NCBI GenBank assembly: GCA_024281995.1
Contig: JAMWZW010000011.1
Coordinates: forward strand, 37,572 to 101,571
From: Nitrosomonas sp.
GTDB lineage: Bacteria > Pseudomonadota > Gammaproteobacteria > Burkholderiales > Nitrosomonadaceae
Reading direction: 5' to 3'
DNA length: 64,000 nucleotides
Below are positions 7,703 through 15,334 of this stretch, one piece after another; position 1 is the first letter of the stretch, and each line of letters begins with the position of its first letter. Made by a program: the position numbers and the translations under genes. The notes below the pieces were generated by a model. That model searched no databases and was not told the DNA's origin. It saw nothing but the letters and a program-made list of their open reading frames with translations.

Positions 7703-10460
7703 ATGTGAAAACCTTCTCATGGATGATAAGAATAGCAAAATGAATAGCAAAGAAACTTATGGCCTTAACAGACCAATTATGCAATTAATAAAATGTATGG
7801 TGGTTGCAGCGGCATTACTGACTTCATCAGTTGTATTAGCTGCTGTTCATAATATTACGCTGACGGCCAAAACGTTACCGAATGGTCAGCTAGCATACGC
7901 ACTGGGTGGTAATGAAGCAGTGATTCCAGGACCCACTTTATTTGTAAAAGAAGGTGATACTGTTAACGTAACGCTAAATAATGATACCAGTATAAGAGTA
8001 GGGTTTAAAATTCCGGGCTTGCAACAAAGCTCCGCCAAAGTTAAGCCAGGCGAAAATAAAAAATATACTATTAAAGCCAAAAAAGCGGGTACCTACGCGT
8101 ACCATGGCAATATGGACGGAAAGGAATTGCTGGGCTTGTTTGGCGCACTCGTAGTCGACAAGGCGAACGGTCCAGTCGATCGTTACGTAGAAGCGAATGG
8201 TAACACCGTTCCCGTTACGCAATCTGATATCACCAAGCAATTTGTTTTGTTCATGGTGGGATCAACCTTCTGGGGAAGCGAAATTGCAAGTGATGGTACA
8301 CAAAAGCCGCTATGGGCTAATCCACATCCAGGTGCCGTTGAAAATGATATTGTACGTTTTCATATTTTGTCGGTAGGTCCAGGGCATACGTTCCATTTAC
8401 ATGCACACCGCTGGTTTAAAACCGGTACAAACGAAGTGATTGATACCAAATTGCTGGCGGAAGGCTCCGATACCCACTCGTTTACCGTCAAAGCTGGGAC
8501 GGGTGTTGGCGCTGGAAATTGGCAATATCACTGTCACTTGATTGCGCACATGGAAGCAGGCATGCATGGCAGCTTCATCGTTGATCCGGTGGGTGGAGAT
8601 GGTGCCGGTATTGTTGGCGCATCGCCATATGGCAACATATTGTTAGGAACAAAACCGAATGAACCGGGCGTAGTTACTTTCGAAGTCAGCGATGAGCCGG
8701 CTAGCTGGTTCAGAAGTGCGCGTGGTGACGCCATTGTTGGACTACCGTTTGACATTAAAACCAAATCTCTGGAAGTGATTTATCCGGGGAGTAGTGTTAA
8801 CTTCGTCATGTCCGATACCAATGGCGTGCATACTATCAGCTCGCTATTGTGGCCGACCGGTGCACAGCATATGCCTTTCGATCAGTCCAGCGCTTATCGC
8901 GGCGGTGGGTTCGTGACATTGCATACGCCTGGATTGTATGTATTTACCTGTAAAGTGCATCCATACATGTTTGGTGCAGTTATAGTAGATGATCCAGGCA
9001 CTGATCAAGGGTTTGATTTAGGCAATTCTCAAAACAACTACACCATTGATTTAGTCACAGGCCTTAAAAACTTACCTACCAGCAGTGATCTGGCAGTGCG
9101 ATTACTTAAAACATTTTTTATCGCAACCGCACCTGTCAATTGGCAGGATTATTCAACCGGTCAGTGGAATGTGAAATTTCCAAACTTACCGCTCATTACT
9201 TCAGGTGGCGTAGTAAATTTATCAACGCTTAACATAAACGGACAAGCACTTTCCGTGGGATTGACACCGAAAAAACCCGGTGTAGGAGAAGTGTGGATCA
9301 ATACGCAATTTGAGAAAACGGCCGGAAAAGACAAACCCGGTACCAGTACTGTGGTTAATACCTCGACCTGGCAAGTGACGCGTAAAGTAGCGTTACCGCA
9401 AATCAACAACAATAACCCGCACAACATGTGGTCTAACCGGGATCAATCGGTGATTTATCAAACGCAGTGGTTTGATAACAAGTTTTCGATGATCAATCGG
9501 GAAACCGGCGAACTCATCAAAAATATTACAGTAGGGTATTCACCTTCTCATGTGGTGACCATACCGAATACCGATGATATTACGATTGCGATCAATGGTG
9601 AAAATGGTATTTCAATGATTCCGGCTGGCACAACCAATGTAACCAAAATGTTGCCCACCCAGGATCACGGTCATATCTCTGCAAATCCGCACGGTCACTG
9701 GATTAGTGCTGATGGTTCCAAAATTGTAACGCCGAACATCAATACCAATGATATCGGCATCTATGGAACCGATGGTGGCATACACGCCCGCACACCAACC
9801 GGAAATAATGCGCCGGGCGCGCATCCGATTGCCATTGGCATGATGCCGGATTCCAGCAAAATTTATGCTGCGAACTTACTGCATCATTCGTTAAGTGTGC
9901 TGGATGGTAGTACCGGAGCATTACTGACAACTATCGATTTGATTGCTGACTACAATCCGATTACTGGAGCGTTTGTCGATGGCGATCAAAATAACGATCC
10001 GGAAGCTTATGGCATACTGCCGATTCAATCGCCGGTATCTCCGGATGGTAAGGCCGTAGTGATTGCTTCAACGGGTGGACAGATTGTCATCGTCGATACA
10101 GCTACGGACAAAATTGTCAAATCGCTGCTTTGCGATCCGGGTTGTCATGGTGCGAATTTTGGAGCTAAAGAAGGCGGCGGCTACTATGCGTACGTCACGA
10201 CTAAATTCGGTAATAGATTGACGGTAGTCGATCTTGATCCGGACAATGATGGCGATCTCCGCAAAGCAAAAATTGCCGGCTATGTATCATTGGTGGATAC
10301 TGCAAATACTACTAAAGACGATACCGTCAGCAGTTTGCCAGGATTTGGCGGTCAAGGTGTTTTGGCTGTACCCAACGTTTATAATGGCTGGGTGCAAAAC
10401 CTCCCTAAACATTGGAAAGATACTTTGACAGATGCGCAGCAAAATCCAATCGGTCAATAA
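7692..10460 (+). CDS. Multicopper oxidase subunit B with extra cupredoxin and C-terminal beta-propeller
   Basis: A 922-aa periplasmic protein with its signal segment at about 30-51. Domain 1 (about 52-155) has lost the copper histidines: the HxHG site reads FKIPG and YHDH reads YHGN. Domain 2 (about 205-297) is complete: His232, His235, His237 and His239 (GHTFHLHAHRW) and WQYHCHLIAHMEAGM with Cys281. A third cupredoxin (about 325-433) has a type-1-like site, His380 plus Cys420, His423 and Met426. Residues about 560-905 form a YVTN-type beta-propeller. ATG 7692 overlaps gene A by 11 bases and has GAGAGG upstream; 7719, 7740 and 7779 are other possible starts. The substrate is unknown. Confidence 0.83.
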   Translation: MFSKCENLLMDDKNSKMNSKETYGLNRPIMQLIKCMVVAAALLTSSVVLAAVHNITLTAKTLPNGQLAYALGGNEAVIPGPTLFVKEGDTVNVTLNNDTSIRVGFKIPGLQQSSAKVKPGENKKYTIKAKKAGTYAYHGNMDGKELLGLFGALVVDKANGPVDRYVEANGNTVPVTQSDITKQFVLFMVGSTFWGSEIASDGTQKPLWANPHPGAVENDIVRFHILSVGPGHTFHLHAHRWFKTGTNEVIDTKLLAEGSDTHSFTVKAGTGVGAGNWQYHCHLIAHMEAGMHGSFIVDPVGGDGAGIVGASPYGNILLGTKPNEPGVVTFEVSDEPASWFRSARGDAIVGLPFDIKTKSLEVIYPGSSVNFVMSDTNGVHTISSLLWPTGAQHMPFDQSSAYRGGGFVTLHTPGLYVFTCKVHPYMFGAVIVDDPGTDQGFDLGNSQNNYTIDLVTGLKNLPTSSDLAVRLLKTFFIATAPVNWQDYSTGQWNVKFPNLPLITSGGVVNLSTLNINGQALSVGLTPKKPGVGEVWINTQFEKTAGKDKPGTSTVVNTSTWQVTRKVALPQINNNNPHNMWSNRDQSVIYQTQWFDNKFSMINRETGELIKNITVGYSPSHVVTIPNTDDITIAINGENGISMIPAGTTNVTKMLPTQDHGHISANPHGHWISADGSKIVTPNINTNDIGIYGTDGGIHARTPTGNNAPGAHPIAIGMMPDSSKIYAANLLHHSLSVLDGSTGALLTTIDLIADYNPITGAFVDGDQNNDPEAYGILPIQSPVSPDGKAVVIASTGGQIVIVDTATDKIVKSLLCDPGCHGANFGAKEGGGYYAYVTTKFGNRLTVVDLDPDNDGDLRKAKIAGYVSLVDTANTTKDDTVSSLPGFGGQGVLAVPNVYNGWVQNLPKHWKDTLTDAQQNPIGQ

Positions 10461-10481
10461 TTAATTTGACTTAGAAGTTGC

Positions 10482-10520
10482 AAAAAACGGCTACCGGATT
10501 AAAACCGGTAGCCGTTTTTT
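10482..10520 (+). terminator. Strong bidirectional rho-independent terminator
   Basis: A perfect 16-bp inverted repeat (AAAAAACGGCTACCGG at 10482-10497, CCGGTAGCCGTTTTTT at 10505-10520) with a 7-base loop and T/A runs on both sides. It sits between the oxidase operon and the convergent porin gene, so it can end both transcripts. Confidence 0.92.
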
Positions 10521-10588
10521 GTGATGTTTCTTATGACAACGACTATTTCAGGTTAAGAAAGAGCGTTACAGAAATTTTCGATGTTCGG

Positions 10589-11881
10589 TTAAAAATTCAC
10601 TTGAGTGCGGAAAGAAAATACCGACAAATTATCTTTTTGTATTGCTGTACCCGGGCCTAGGCTGCCAAACATCGCTTCGGTCAAATAATAATTGAACATG
10701 AAGCGGATATTCTGATATGGATACCAATTCGCACCCAGTGTAATGACCTCAACTTGGCATTGCGACGTACCTGTTTTGCAGGGATCAGCCATAATATTTT
10801 GAGTGAGGTTTTCTGCAACATCATATCGTCCAGCCAGCTCCAGTGCGCCCCATTTGCCGTTTGGCTTAGGCTTTGCAAATGCACCACGGTCTTTTTTATA
10901 GACGACACGTTCTCCCGTTACGAACCAGCTTGCTTGTACATAATAGGCTTGGATAGTGGAACCCCTTAAGTTGCCGTGGAATCGATGGGTATTATCCAAA
11001 CGCGAGACTGCGTATTCTCCTTGCAGTGTCAGTGGGCCAATCGAGTAAGCAGCTTCGGCAGAGAAAGTGGATTGGCTATTGCTGTTTGGCGCGCCAATCG
11101 CTGCGCCAGCGATTCCTAAAGATTGACTGATGCCCTGACGTCCGCCATAGACATCGACTATCCTTGCAGACAGTGAACCGTTATTGGCAGTATCTCTACT
11201 GAGAGAAAATCCAAGATGAAGAGTGCTGCGATCGGTATCGATAGGCAACCATACCATTCGCCCGCCATACGTAATTCCCTCAATGGGCAAGCCAAAATGA
11301 GAAAGACTCATGACATGAACGCCCACCCCTAAATTGTCTTTGATCATGGAACGATAGCCAATGCCGGTTAAAAATTGCCGTCCGCTGTATATGCCGGTGG
11401 ATGAGGTCGATGGACGTTCCATCAAAGTAATTTCATTGGAGCTGGTTATTTCTTCAAGGCCGCGATAGGGTTTGAATTGACCAATTGTCAACTGACCCGG
11501 CCCGAGTTTGGTGGCCAGCCAGGCTTCCCGAAGGCTATGCGGGAAAGGGCTGGTGGCATTTACTGCAAAATCATTCTCAAATTTAAAATTGATATGATGA
11601 AATTTTCCCGTCAAGGTGGCGTAAGTTCTACGCCAGTTAAATCCATCACGATCATGACCGGTTAAAAGCTGGCTGCCGAATGCCGGATAATCCGCATTGG
11701 CTTGATCCGGATATAGGGAATGCACATCGAAATGTCCACGGCCATTGAGTCCGATCTCAAAATTGCCATCATTACTTTTAATTCTTGGTCCGCTTTTATA
11801 AGTTACATTAAATGCATAACATGAAGTACTGATCATGTTTGTCAGTATCATGATGCTGCAAAATTTTGTAGTACTGTTCAT
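10589..11881 (-). CDS. Outer-membrane porin, phosphate-selective porin O/P type
   Basis: A 430-aa outer-membrane beta-barrel. It has a signal peptide (CSIMILTNMISTSCYA) and alternating beta-strand pattern throughout, with OprO/OprP-like blocks: IGLNGRGHFDVHS, DGFNWRRTYATLTGKF, RQFLTGIGYRSM, and the closing strand ending in Phe (SFRTQVNF), typical for barrel insertion. The frame extends 17 codons further to a TTG, but the ATG at 11881 places the signal peptide properly. Members of this family conduct phosphate or other anions; the substrate here is not evident. It is convergent with the oxidase operon and shares its terminator. Confidence 0.85.
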   Translation of the reverse strand: MNSTTKFCSIMILTNMISTSCYAFNVTYKSGPRIKSNDGNFEIGLNGRGHFDVHSLYPDQANADYPAFGSQLLTGHDRDGFNWRRTYATLTGKFHHINFKFENDFAVNATSPFPHSLREAWLATKLGPGQLTIGQFKPYRGLEEITSSNEITLMERPSTSSTGIYSGRQFLTGIGYRSMIKDNLGVGVHVMSLSHFGLPIEGITYGGRMVWLPIDTDRSTLHLGFSLSRDTANNGSLSARIVDVYGGRQGISQSLGIAGAAIGAPNSNSQSTFSAEAAYSIGPLTLQGEYAVSRLDNTHRFHGNLRGSTIQAYYVQASWFVTGERVVYKKDRGAFAKPKPNGKWGALELAGRYDVAENLTQNIMADPCKTGTSQCQVEVITLGANWYPYQNIRFMFNYYLTEAMFGSLGPGTAIQKDNLSVFSFRTQVNF

Positions 11882-11968
11882 GCTTAGTCTACGCGCTAAT
11901 ACGCGACACCGCCTGGCGAAAAAACGTAGCAAATTATATATTAGTCAGAGACTAAAGGAGGCCGCTTG

Positions 11969-12490
11969 TTATCGCAGTGGATTAACGGCGGTGCAACGCT
12001 CGCCGATCCACCGGCCGGTAGTTTCGGCCGATGCAAAAACAGGATTGCCACCTACGGTACTGTCAAATTCCGTGTTTCCTGAAAAGCTTTCCGGACTGGT
12101 GAATGTGCCTTGTGCAGTACCATTGCCTTGGAAATGCTGATGATTGCAGACGAGATCCAGTTTGTAACTATTGCCGGTACGGGTTGCATTTTGAATGGTG
12201 CAACCGGAGTGATTTTCATAAAAATAAGCAGGAATTTCCTGCCTTGCCATTTCCGTGGTAATGCAAATCTTTGAGATTGCAGTGTTGCCTTCAATATTGG
12301 GTAATTTCAAACCATAGCGATTGGCGAGATCATTCAATTGTTGCATGTGCTCGGAAGGAATATGCGGGATTAATGCTAGCAAATCCGATGTGGTCGTAAT
12401 TTCCCATAATCCGGGCCGCACGTGCTCATGCGCGAAGCTGGGAACCGCCACTATCATTCCGGCTAAGGCTGCAATGAGAATCTTATGCAT
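11969..12490 (-). CDS. DUF3617-family periplasmic protein
   Basis: A 173-aa exported protein. Its signal peptide (KILIAALAGMIVAVPSFA) is followed by HEHVRPGLWEITTTSD, the typical opening of DUF3617 proteins. The pattern continues with a conserved cysteine in ISKICITTEMA, another in HSGCTIQ, one in LDLVCN and a late one in GERCTAV, so two disulfides are likely. The function of the family is unknown. The start is set at the second Met because AGGAAACC lies 5 bases ahead of it; an ATG 15 bases upstream is the alternative. It lies between the trmB and porin genes, all on the minus strand. Confidence 0.8.
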   Translation of the reverse strand: MHKILIAALAGMIVAVPSFAHEHVRPGLWEITTTSDLLALIPHIPSEHMQQLNDLANRYGLKLPNIEGNTAISKICITTEMARQEIPAYFYENHSGCTIQNATRTGNSYKLDLVCNHQHFQGNGTAQGTFTSPESFSGNTEFDSTVGGNPVFASAETTGRWIGERCTAVNPLR

Positions 12491-12548
12491 ACGGTTTCCT
12501 GTCATTAAACAACAAATTGTGCATCAGAGTGGCAGAGTTTGTACAGGT

Positions 12549-13214
12549 CTAGTTTTTTATAAAAATTAAATCCCAAACATTATGTCCGAGTTTGAGTCCT
12601 CTTTGTTCAAATTTAGTCAATGGCCGGTATTGCGGTCGCGGTGCATAATCAGCGGCGGTATTGGCTAATTGCGGCTCATGATTTAAAACTTGCAGAATTT
12701 GTGCGGCATAATCTTCCCAGTCAGTAGCGACGTGAATATATCCGCCCGATTTTAGATGATCACATAAGCGCGCAGTTAGCGCGGGCTGGATCAGGCGGCG
12801 TTTGTGATGTTTGGCCTTCGGCCAGGGATCGGGGAAAAAGATGTGAATGGCATTCAGGCATTGCGCAGGCAGCATATGTTGTAATACTTCAGCAGCGTCA
12901 TGTTGAATGATACGCAAATTGCTCAAGTCGAGATTTTCGATGCGATTGAGCAAACTGCCGACTCCCGGCGTATGCACTTCAATGCCCAGATAGTCATTTT
13001 GCGGGTTGTTTTGCGCGATCATGGCGGTACTTTCCCCCATGCCGAAACCGATTTCCAGGATTTTTGGCGCGGCACGGCCAAATATCTGGTTCAGATCCAG
13101 CAGGTTCTCATTAAATGGAATACCATATCGGGGCAGTAAAGTTTCCCAGGCCCGGCGTTGCGCATTGGATAGGCGTCCTTGACGAAGAACGAAGCTGCGT
13201 ATGGGCTGCTGCAT
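12549..13214 (-). CDS. trmB: tRNA (guanine-N7)-methyltransferase
   Basis: A 221-aa SAM-dependent enzyme that methylates G46 in the variable loop of tRNAs. The SAM-binding motif [14 protein letters not shown], the acidic end of the next strand (YLGIEVH), and the family hallmark [15 protein letters not shown] are all present, with the length normal for TrmB. It lies 10 bp after thiG on the same strand, so it probably shares the thiS-thiG transcript; thiG-trmB pairs are frequent in betaproteobacteria. Confidence 0.96.
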   Translation of the reverse strand: MQQPIRSFVLRQGRLSNAQRRAWETLLPRYGIPFNENLLDLNQIFGRAAPKILEIGFGMGESTAMIAQNNPQNDYLGIEVHTPGVGSLLNRIENLDLSNLRIIQHDAAEVLQHMLPAQCLNAIHIFFPDPWPKAKHHKRRLIQPALTARLCDHLKSGGYIHVATDWEDYAAQILQVLNHEPQLANTAADYAPRPQYRPLTKFEQRGLKLGHNVWDLIFIKN

Positions 13215-13224
13215 TGAAGTTGGT

Positions 13225-14022
13225 TTATTTGACGGTATTTGGGCGACCGATTACGCCATCTGTTGGAGAGCTTGGGCTGGCACTGTAGAGTTTTTTCGCC
13301 ATGCGCCCGGCTAAATAAGCTTCACGCCCGGCCTCAACGGCTTTGCGCATGGCCGATGCCATCAACACCGGATTATTTGCCGCGGCAATGGCAGTATTCA
13401 TCAACACGCCATCGCACCCCAATTCCATTGCGATGGCCGCATCCGATGCAGTGCCGACGCCAGCATCGACTAATACCGGTATCTTGGCGTTGTCGATGAT
13501 GATTTGCAGATTCCACGGATTCAAAATGCCCATGCCGGAACCGATCAATGAAGCGAGCGGCATCACGGCGACACAACCCATGTCTTCCAGTTGTTTGGCG
13601 ATGATCGGATCGTCGGAAGTGTACACCATCACTTGAAAATCTTCCTTGATCAGGATTTCCGCAGCCTTCAGGGTTTCTACCATATTCGGGTAAAGCGTTT
13701 TCGGATCACCGAGCACTTCCAATTTAACCAGGCTGTGGCCATCCAGTAATTCACGCGCCAGCCGTAAGGTACGCACCGCATCGTCAACGGTATAACAACC
13801 CGCGGTATTGGGTAATAATGTGTATTGCGAAGGCGGCAAAACATCGAGCAAATTCGGCTCACCGGCATTTTGCCCGATATTCGTGCGCCGGATCGCCACC
13901 GTAATGATTTCGGCGCCGCTCGTTTCAACGGCTGCGCGCGTTTCGTCAAAATCCTTGTATTTACCGGTGCCAACCAGTAAGCGGGATGCGTAGGTTTTAC
14001 CGGCAATAACTAAGTTATCCAT
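13225..14022 (-). CDS. thiG: Thiazole synthase
   Basis: A 265-aa TIM-barrel enzyme that makes the thiazole ring of thiamine from deoxyxylulose phosphate, dehydroglycine and ThiS thiocarboxylate. Family blocks present are [13 protein letters not shown], the imine-forming lysine region [17 protein letters not shown], and the C-terminal phosphate-binding [20 protein letters not shown]-type stretch. The gene lies 42 bp after thiS, its sulfur-carrier partner. I saw no TPP riboswitch upstream of the pair. Confidence 0.97.
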   Translation of the reverse strand: MDNLVIAGKTYASRLLVGTGKYKDFDETRAAVETSGAEIITVAIRRTNIGQNAGEPNLLDVLPPSQYTLLPNTAGCYTVDDAVRTLRLARELLDGHSLVKLEVLGDPKTLYPNMVETLKAAEILIKEDFQVMVYTSDDPIIAKQLEDMGCVAVMPLASLIGSGMGILNPWNLQIIIDNAKIPVLVDAGVGTASDAAIAMELGCDGVLMNTAIAAANNPVLMASAMRKAVEAGREAYLAGRMAKKLYSASPSSPTDGVIGRPNTVK

Positions 14023-14064
14023 AAAAATTATTGTGTATCAGTGGGTGATTCGAAATAGTGAAAT

Positions 14065-14268
14065 TTAACCGCCACCGACGGCCACCACAACTTCCAATTG
14101 ATCGCCATGAGCCAAAATTTGCTGCGAGAATTGGCTGCGTGGAACGATCTCGCCATTGCGCTCGATGGCGATGCGTTTGCCGTGTAGTGCAAGATGATCG
14201 ATAAGCTGGGAAACGCTTATCGGCGATTCAAATTGCTGCGCTTGCCCGTTAATGGTGAGTTGTATCAT
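14065..14268 (-). CDS. thiS: Sulfur carrier protein ThiS
   Basis: A 67-aa ubiquitin-like sulfur carrier. It begins MIQLTINGQAQQFE and ends in the Gly-Gly tail (VVVAVGGG) that is adenylated and converted to a thiocarboxylate to feed ThiG. The size and C-terminus are diagnostic. It is first in the thiS-thiG-trmB unit. A MoeB/ThiF-type activating enzyme that could serve it is encoded at 53.2-54.0 kb in this window. Confidence 0.95.
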   Translation of the reverse strand: MIQLTINGQAQQFESPISVSQLIDHLALHGKRIAIERNGEIVPRSQFSQQILAHGDQLEVVVAVGGG

Positions 14269-14576
14269 ACGTGATAAAGCCAGGATTGATATGTCAGGTT
14301 AGCCAGATGAACAATCAAAAATCAACGTGAATTTTATCATGCGGGGAATGGGGAATTGGAATAATTTATTGGAACTGACAAGTTATTATGCTCATAGCAG
14401 CAACTACAAAATGTAATTTGCTGCTAGAATCAATCCAATTGGGATTGATTTTTTCGGAGATTATAATGCTTTCAATCGAACTTTATGGCTTAACAATAGG
14501 ATAATTGATGTTGATAAAGAATGTACGGCATTCCGTAAGTTGATAGGACATGACATGTTATGTCGTATATATTACG
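14269..14576. other. Intergenic region between thiS and the integron cassette
   Basis: The region is AT-rich and carries no supported gene. It holds a + strand terminator (listed separately) with no gene obviously feeding it, and an inverted repeat GACATGACATGTTATGTC at 14547-14564. It ends at GTTAGGT (14576-14582), the cassette junction. I see no attI-like structure and no integrase gene. Confidence 0.5.
14428..14454 (+). terminator. Rho-independent terminator upstream of the cassette
   Basis: A perfect 9-bp stem, AATCAATCC (14428-14436) and GGATTGATT (14442-14450), with a 5-base loop, continues into a run of T. It points rightward, yet no rightward gene lies directly before it, so it may be left over from a lost gene or insulate the cassette. 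Confidence 0.7.
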
Positions 14577-15125
14577 TTAGGTCGATCAATCCATAACCAC
14601 AGTCGATAGGAGAACAAAATGCAACTCATTATGCAAGGTGCAAGCGGAGTCCCGCAACCGCTTCCTGAAGGAGATAATTTCATCCATACTGGGCCAATGG
14701 GTGACTGTGTATCAATCATCGTGTTATATAGCTATGACGCAAAACGTTACGGCAGTGCGCGCGGCTGGCATGGACTTGGCGGTGCGCAGGTTGTCAATAT
14801 GGCGGCAATGATGGTCGGAGTCCCTAATATGGCCATTACCCAAGTTATAATCATTCCTGGATCATTACAACAATCGGACTACGCAAGGAGCCAAAATATG
14901 GCCCATGTAAATGCTGGGCTTGGCGCTCACGGTAATGTCAACGTCCGATACGTCGCTGGTCGCAGCCAAGCGACCGTGGATCGGCAAGGCCTAGTCACGT
15001 GAATCACAATTTGCAAGTTGCATTATTTAAATAGCTATTGATTGTAGACACGATATCGTGTGCCTAACTATTCGTTCAACCGGACGCTCACCCCATGCGA
15101 GGGTTCGCGCCGGTTAACCCAGGCG
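14577..15125 (+). mobile_element. Integron gene cassette (single, no integrase nearby)
   Basis: The segment has the plan of an integron cassette. It begins inside a GTTRRRY core (GTTAGGT, 14576-14582), carries one promoterless-looking gene close to its 5' end, and closes with a 70-bp attC site. The attC 5' core GCCTAAC is complementary to the cassette's own first core at six of seven bases, as expected for a cassette that once circularised. The cassette is 549 bp. No integrase gene is seen within the window, so it was inserted in trans or is what remains of a larger array. An integron integrase is known from Nitrosomonas europaea, so a source in related genomes is plausible. Confidence 0.8.
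14619..15002 (+). CDS. Cassette-borne protein of unknown function (127 aa)
   Basis: I do not recognise this family. The gene lies inside the cassette, 36 bp after its first core site, with a good ribosome site (AGGAGAACAAA then ATG). The protein lacks a signal peptide or membrane segment. It is rich in Gly, Ala, Val and Met, and contains GPMGDCVSIIVLY, with Cys30 before a beta-strand, and ARGWHGLGGAQVVN with His51. A Cys then His after one strand recalls CheD/CNF-like deamidase folds, but that is only a resemblance of pattern. Its codon usage looks more GC-rich than the flanking intergenic DNA. Typical cassette cargo includes toxins, antitoxins, resistance and many unknowns. Confidence 0.7.
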   Translation: MQLIMQGASGVPQPLPEGDNFIHTGPMGDCVSIIVLYSYDAKRYGSARGWHGLGGAQVVNMAAMMVGVPNMAITQVIIIPGSLQQSDYARSQNMAHVNAGLGAHGNVNVRYVAGRSQATVDRQGLVT

Positions 15126-15131
15126 TTAAAC
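15062..15131 (+). repeat. attC recombination site (59-base element)
   Basis: An imperfect 70-bp palindrome with all attC parts: R'' GCCTAAC (15062-15068), spacer TATTC, L'' ending CAACCGG (15077-15083), an extrahelical A at 15084, CGC pairing with GCG, a short loop with its own ACCC/GGGT stem, L' CCGGTTAA (15110-15117), CAGGC, then R' GTTAAAC (15125-15131). The layout and several blocks match the aadA-type attC. Recombination would occur after the G of GTTAAAC. A frame that translates through this site is not a gene. Confidence 0.88.
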
Positions 15132-15136
15132 GACAT

Positions 15137-15334
15137 ATGGCAGAATTTGCCTATGCCAATTGCGGAAAAGAGCATTCAAGGAAGCTCAAAGATTGGATTG
15201 ACGAAGAAAGATCAGCAATATCCGCGGCGCGATTTACCCGACACTTCCTCATGCATTTTTTGCATTTTGTAAGCATTCATCCCAATAAGGCAGTCCTTCA
15301 AACCGTTTCACCAAAAAATCGACAAATGCTCTGA
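15137..15334 (+). pseudogene. Possible truncated second cassette gene
   Basis: Six bases after the attC site an ATG opens a frame reading MAEFAYANCGKEHSRKLKDW, close to the position expected for the gene of a following cassette. The frame runs into the 3' end of the convergent lysR gene (from 15249), and its last ~29 codons are antisense to that gene, so the native C-terminus appears lost. No second attC is present. The peptide belongs to no family I recognise. It may be a cassette remnant or chance. Confidence 0.3.

Noticed and set aside
8670-9000. Third cupredoxin of oxidase B as a CuA site
   Set aside because: CuA needs two cysteines (CxxxCxxxH). Only one Cys (Cys420) with His423 and Met426 is seen, which fits a mononuclear type-1 site.
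14269-14400. Possible TPP riboswitch upstream of thiS
   Set aside because: The expected CTGAGA and ACCTGATC-type boxes are not present on the minus strand leader.
15060-15272. An open frame reading NYSFNRTLTPCEGSRRLT
   Set aside because: It is a translation of the attC site; this peptide-like string is a frequent annotation artefact at such sites.
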